Shown here one piece after another: positions 6,537 to 9,025 of a stretch of 9,025 bases of DNA. The notes beneath the pieces are model-generated. The model did no database searches, had not been told where the DNA came from, and saw nothing but the letters and a program-made list of their open reading frames with translations. The stretch covers positions 1 to 9,025 of the forward strand of contig CAIUHT010001394.1 in the NCBI GenBank assembly GCA_903898975.1. Reading direction: 5' to 3'. The position numbers and the translations under genes were made by a program. The stretch's first letter is position 1. Every line of letters begins with the position of its first letter. The stretch comes from an uncultured Planctomycetaceae bacterium. Its GTDB lineage: Bacteria; Planctomycetota; Planctomycetia; Planctomycetales; Planctomycetaceae.

Positions 6537-7631
6537 TTACCTGCCAACGTCCGGTTGCAGTTCGCTGAGCGAGACGCGTTGCTGCAGCACCACGCCTCCC
6601 TGCTCATCCCGCACCTGCAGCCTCAGCAACGGGTCTGCCGCCGACCAGTCGATGTCGATCGTGCCGAAGTTCGTCTCGAACCACGTCAGCCCCATCCGCA
6701 GGGAATTCCGCTCGTTGGCGAATCGCACCCCGCCGCCCGTCAGGTTGCCGCTGGGTGTGTTGAGGCTGCTGCTCGTCACCTCCCACAGCGGATAGCCCAC
6801 GCCATCGGGATGCCCGCCGGGCAATCGGCTGATCTCCGCCAGGTGGCGATCGCCACTGAGGAACACCACCCCCTGCGCTCCCGTCCCGCGGATCAGCGCC
6901 AGCAACCGCTGCCGCTCGCGCGGAAAGTTCCCCCACTTCTCCCAGCCGTGCTCATCGGGCAAGACCTGCACTCCCGAGCAGATCAGCCGCACCTCGGCGG
7001 GCACCTTCAGCTGCGCCTCAAGCCACGCCCACTGCGTGCTCCCCAGCACCGTCGCGTCGGGGTCGTTGTTGGGCAGATACCGCCCGCGATGTCCCTCGCC
7101 TGGCTCTCCATTCTCGAACCCCTGCCGCAGGGGACTGCGGTGGTATCGCGCGTCGAGCAGAATCACCTGCACCCGCCGACCCGGGGGACCGTGCACCTCG
7201 GCGTGGTACACCCCCTCCCGCGCCCGCCGCGGGTCGTCTGCGGGGACTCCCAGGAAGTCGAGCAGCAACTGCTGCGACTCCCGGCGCCTGGGGTACTCGG
7301 CCCCACCGTCATTCACCCCGAAGTCGTGATCATCCCACGTGGCCAGGATGGGCGTGGTCCGCCGGAGGGCCTGCAGACCGGGCTGTGCGGCCAGCAGCTT
7401 CCACTTCGCACGCAGCACCTCGACATCTTCACTGTCGCCGTAGATGTTGTCGCCCAGGAACAAGAACGCCTGTGGTCTTGCGGCGACCACCGCCTCCCAA
7501 ATCGGCTGGGGCCGATCCTGCTTGGCACACGAGCCAAACGCAATCCGCCGCCAGGGTTCTCCCTCCCCAGCCGACAGCGTGGTCGTCCACACCAGCAGGC
7601 AGACACTGAACACCAGGGAAAGTCGCTGCAT
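6537..7631 (-). CDS. Secreted PhoD-like metallophosphoesterase
   Basis: The 364-residue product is a PhoD-like phosphatase of the calcineurin-like metallophosphoesterase superfamily, acting on phosphate esters outside the cytoplasm. Residues 1-21 form a signal peptide (basic MQR start, hydrophobic SLVFSVCLLVW core, cleavage after LSA). The mature part begins with RIAFGSCAKQ (30-38), the usual PhoD-type entry. Metal-binding motifs follow in order: FLGDNIYGD (58-66), TWDDHDFGVND (98-108), a LLDARYHR segment (158-165) and SGDRHLAEI (259-267). It ends with a beta-rich region after the VTSSSLNTPSGN stretch. I chose the ATG at 7631 because it gives a normal signal peptide; the frame stays open to 7820 but that extension is unlike the family. 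No Tat twin-Arg or Shine-Dalgarno is seen. The gene is convergent with fmdB and divergent from mfd, so it is probably its own unit. The substrate is unknown. Confidence 0.87.
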   Translation of the reverse strand: MQRLSLVFSVCLLVWTTTLSAGEGEPWRRIAFGSCAKQDRPQPIWEAVVAARPQAFLFLGDNIYGDSEDVEVLRAKWKLLAAQPGLQALRRTTPILATWDDHDFGVNDGGAEYPRRRESQQLLLDFLGVPADDPRRAREGVYHAEVHGPPGRRVQVILLDARYHRSPLRQGFENGEPGEGHRGRYLPNNDPDATVLGSTQWAWLEAQLKVPAEVRLICSGVQVLPDEHGWEKWGNFPRERQRLLALIRGTGAQGVVFLSGDRHLAEISRLPGGHPDGVGYPLWEVTSSSLNTPSGNLTGGGVRFANERNSLRMGLTWFETNFGTIDIDWSAADPLLRLQVRDEQGGVVLQQRVSLSELQPDVGR

Positions 7632-7743
7632 GAGAGGAATGCCCGTTAGCAAGACCGGGAGGAGGAATGCGAGACAGCCCGGAACTCGGGCGATCACCAA
7701 CCCGAGCCCATGACAAAAACTCTCGCCGAAACCCCGACAATCC

Positions 7744-7785
7744 GCCAGTCCTGGCAGGAGGCCCGTCCTGCCAGGAGGCCAGTCC
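7744..7785. repeat. 17-bp tandem repeat with palindromic core, 2.5 copies
   Basis: The units start at 7744, 7761 and 7778: GCCAGTCCTGGCAGGAG, GCCCGTCCTGCCAGGAG, and a partial GCCAGTCC. Each full unit holds the near-palindrome TCCTGSCAGGA. Together TCCTGGCAGGA (7749-7759) and TCCTGCCAGGA (7766-7776) are perfect reverse complements, so an 11-bp stem with a 6-nt loop can form. There is no T-run beside it. It could be an operator array or a small dispersed repeat. Confidence 0.75.
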
Positions 7786-7852
7786 ACGCACGCGAACCGA
7801 CGCGTTTCGCTCGCCCCCAAGGCGGCTCGCCACTACAGTGATTCGGCGCGGG

Positions 7853-7866
7853 GGTGAGGCAGACTG
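7853..7866. repeat. Second copy of the 14-mer GGTGAGGCAGACTG
   Basis: This 14-mer is identical to 1570-1583 inside the tandem array upstream of EF-G. Both copies are intergenic. A chance match of this length in 9 kb of GC-rich DNA is possible but not very likely. Confidence 0.5.
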
Positions 7867-8014
7867 GTCCGCCCACAAGTTGGTCAGCCCGGGACGGATC
7901 AGCCGAGTCATCCCAGTTCGCCCAGTCAGCCGCACTCCGCCGCGGCAGAGCGATTCCCGCCCCCGGGCGACCCCCTGGCCCACTCCCCCGCCCGGGGCCT
8001 GGTTTGGATGCCGC

Positions 8015-9025
8015 ATGGCTCGCAATCTCCCCCCACAGACCCCTCCCGTCGCCGAACTGGCCGATCTTGTGCCCCTCATCCAGGGGACTCCCGGTTTCGA
8101 CGCCGTGGTCGAGGAATTGGCCAAGGGGGCCTCGGCACAAATCGACGGCGCGTGGGGCGGGGCCGCCGCCCTGGCCTGTGCCGCCCTGCTGCGTTCCCCA
8201 ACCGCCACACCCCCAGCACCCGCCACCCCTGCGGTCGCCTCGGCTCTCGCCCGTCCCCGGGGGGGCGCGTCGCGCCCCACCCCGGCCCGTGGAACCCCCT
8301 CGACCGCTCGCTCGGTCGAGGCCGCCGCCCCGCCTCCTCCGGGTGTCACTCACGCAGACACCGCCCCCCCACCGGTCTTGCTGGTGGTTCTGCCAAGGCC
8401 GGGCGACGTCGATGACTTCGCCGAGGACCTCTCCCGGTTTTCCCGCCGGGAGGCTGTGGTGCTCCCCGCCTGGGAGGCGGCCCCCAGCGAAGAGCGGGCC
8501 GACGACCCCATCTACGCCGGGCGGGTGCAGGCCCTCCGCAGTCTGCAGGCCCCTCCGTCCGCAGCCGCCGAGCCAGCGTCGTCGGCCGCCAGTGCTGCGA
8601 AAGCCACCGGCGGCGATTCCCCTGGTGCCACCATCGCCCCTGCGGCGGAAGGAATTCGGGGACTGCTCAAACGCCGCAAATCGGCGACGGCTGACGAGCC
8701 AGTCGCCGAGAGTGCTCCCCCGGCTCCGCCGCCCCCCAGTGCCACACGCCCCGCACGCGTGGTGGTCACCAGCATCCCCGCATTGTTGCAGCCTGTCCCG
8801 ACGCGGGCCGAACTCGATCGTGCCACCCGCGTGCTGCGGCGGGGCGACCGGCTTGATCCCGAGGTTCTCGTTCGCTGGCTGCTCGAACGCGGTTTTGAAC
8901 GCTCGCCCGCCGTCGAATTGCCGGGCGAATTTTGCGTCCACGGCGGCATCATCGACCTGTTCCCCTACGCCGAAACCGACCCCATCCGCATCGAATTCTT
9001 CGGCGACGAAATCGAATCGCTGCGA
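8015..9025 (+). CDS. mfd: Transcription-repair coupling factor Mfd, N-terminal part (3' end outside window)
   Basis: Mfd is the ATP-driven translocase that removes RNA polymerase stalled at DNA lesions and recruits UvrA. The frame is open from ATG 8015 to the window end, 337 residues. The visible part is the UvrB-like N-terminal region. It contains LADLVPLIQGTPGFDAVVEE (15-34), a degenerate P-loop-like GAWGGA (45-50) and VLLVVLPRPGDVDDFAEDL (121-139). Then follow VVLPAWEAAPSEERADDP (148-165) and VVVTSIPALLQPVP (249-262). The diagnostic LPGEFCVHGGIIDLFPYAE (302-320) and IRIEFFGDEIESLR close the window. Two insertions rich in Ala, Pro and Ser interrupt it (about 61-119 and 179-247), where most Mfd proteins have short loops. 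The helicase motifs and RNA polymerase-interacting domain lie beyond the window. There is no Shine-Dalgarno at the start, which I chose because the family similarity begins near it. Confidence 0.9.
   Translation, partial: MARNLPPQTPPVAELADLVPLIQGTPGFDAVVEELAKGASAQIDGAWGGAAALACAALLRSPTATPPAPATPAVASALARPRGGASRPTPARGTPSTARSVEAAAPPPPGVTHADTAPPPVLLVVLPRPGDVDDFAEDLSRFSRREAVVLPAWEAAPSEERADDPIYAGRVQALRSLQAPPSAAAEPASSAASAAKATGGDSPGATIAPAAEGIRGLLKRRKSATADEPVAESAPPAPPPPSATRPARVVVTSIPALLQPVPTRAELDRATRVLRRGDRLDPEVLVRWLLERGFERSPAVELPGEFCVHGGIIDLFPYAETDPIRIEFFGDEIESLR

Larger units (their letters stand above)
7632..8014. other. Divergent intergenic region between phosphoesterase and mfd
   Basis: These 383 bases hold no recognised gene but should contain the promoters for both flanking genes. 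I see no clear -35/-10 pair on either strand; CTACAGT at 7833-7839 is a weak -10-like site for mfd without a matching -35. The region holds a tandem palindromic repeat (7744-7785) and a copy of the 14-mer also present in the EF-G upstream array (7853-7866). Confidence 0.6.

Noticed and set aside
6555..7649. 364-residue plus-strand ORF opposite the phosphoesterase
   Set aside because: Shadow frame with Pro/Arg/His-rich low-complexity product; the minus strand has a signal peptide and metal-binding motifs.
7694..8941. 415-residue minus-strand ORF opposite mfd
   Set aside because: Gly/Arg-rich antisense shadow. The plus strand encodes recognisable Mfd, which runs off the window end.

Overview
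The window looks like a chromosomal segment of a GC-rich planctomycete. Three things point there. The elongation factor G is of the mitochondrial-like EF-G1 (spdEFG1) type known from spirochaetes, planctomycetes and deltaproteobacteria. There are bacterial formylmethanofuran dehydrogenase genes, a C1 trait for which planctomycetes are well known. None of the inspected starts has a clear Shine-Dalgarno sequence. The assignment is inferred from gene content and not proven.

Layout: (1) 1-969, the 3' part of threonine synthase (thrC). (2) 970-1723, a 754-base stretch with no convincing gene but several perfect hairpins and a 16-bp tandem repeat. (3) 1724-3862, EF-G, closed by a very strong GC-rich hairpin terminator at 3894-3931. 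(4) 4037-6302, a same-strand C1 cluster: fmdD (molybdopterin-dinucleotide-binding subunit), an unrecognised 58-residue ORF, and fmdB (catalytic subunit). (5) 6537-7631 on the minus strand, a secreted PhoD-like metallophosphoesterase, convergent with fmdB. (6) 7632-8014, a divergent intergenic region with a palindromic tandem repeat. (7) 8015-9025 (runs off the end), the N-terminus of the transcription-repair coupling factor Mfd, carrying two unusual Ala/Pro-rich insertions.

The main discovery is in fmdB. Its frame is interrupted by one in-frame TGA (5316-5318), at exactly the residue that is the metal-ligating Cys (or, in some archaea, selenocysteine) of formylmethanofuran dehydrogenase. The codon is followed directly by the conserved His-Gly-Pro. 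A SECIS-like hairpin starts 18 nt after the TGA. Reading TGA as selenocysteine gives an intact 452-residue enzyme with all four Fe-S cysteines. A naive gene caller would split it into a 124-residue ORF and a 318-residue ORF. With the separate fmdD, this suggests a metal-dependent, selenocysteine-type formylmethanofuran (or formyl-carrier) dehydrogenase in a bacterium, unlike the Methylobacterium FhcB subunit, which has lost its metal and Fe-S sites. The A and C subunits, FhcD and the Sec machinery are not in the window.
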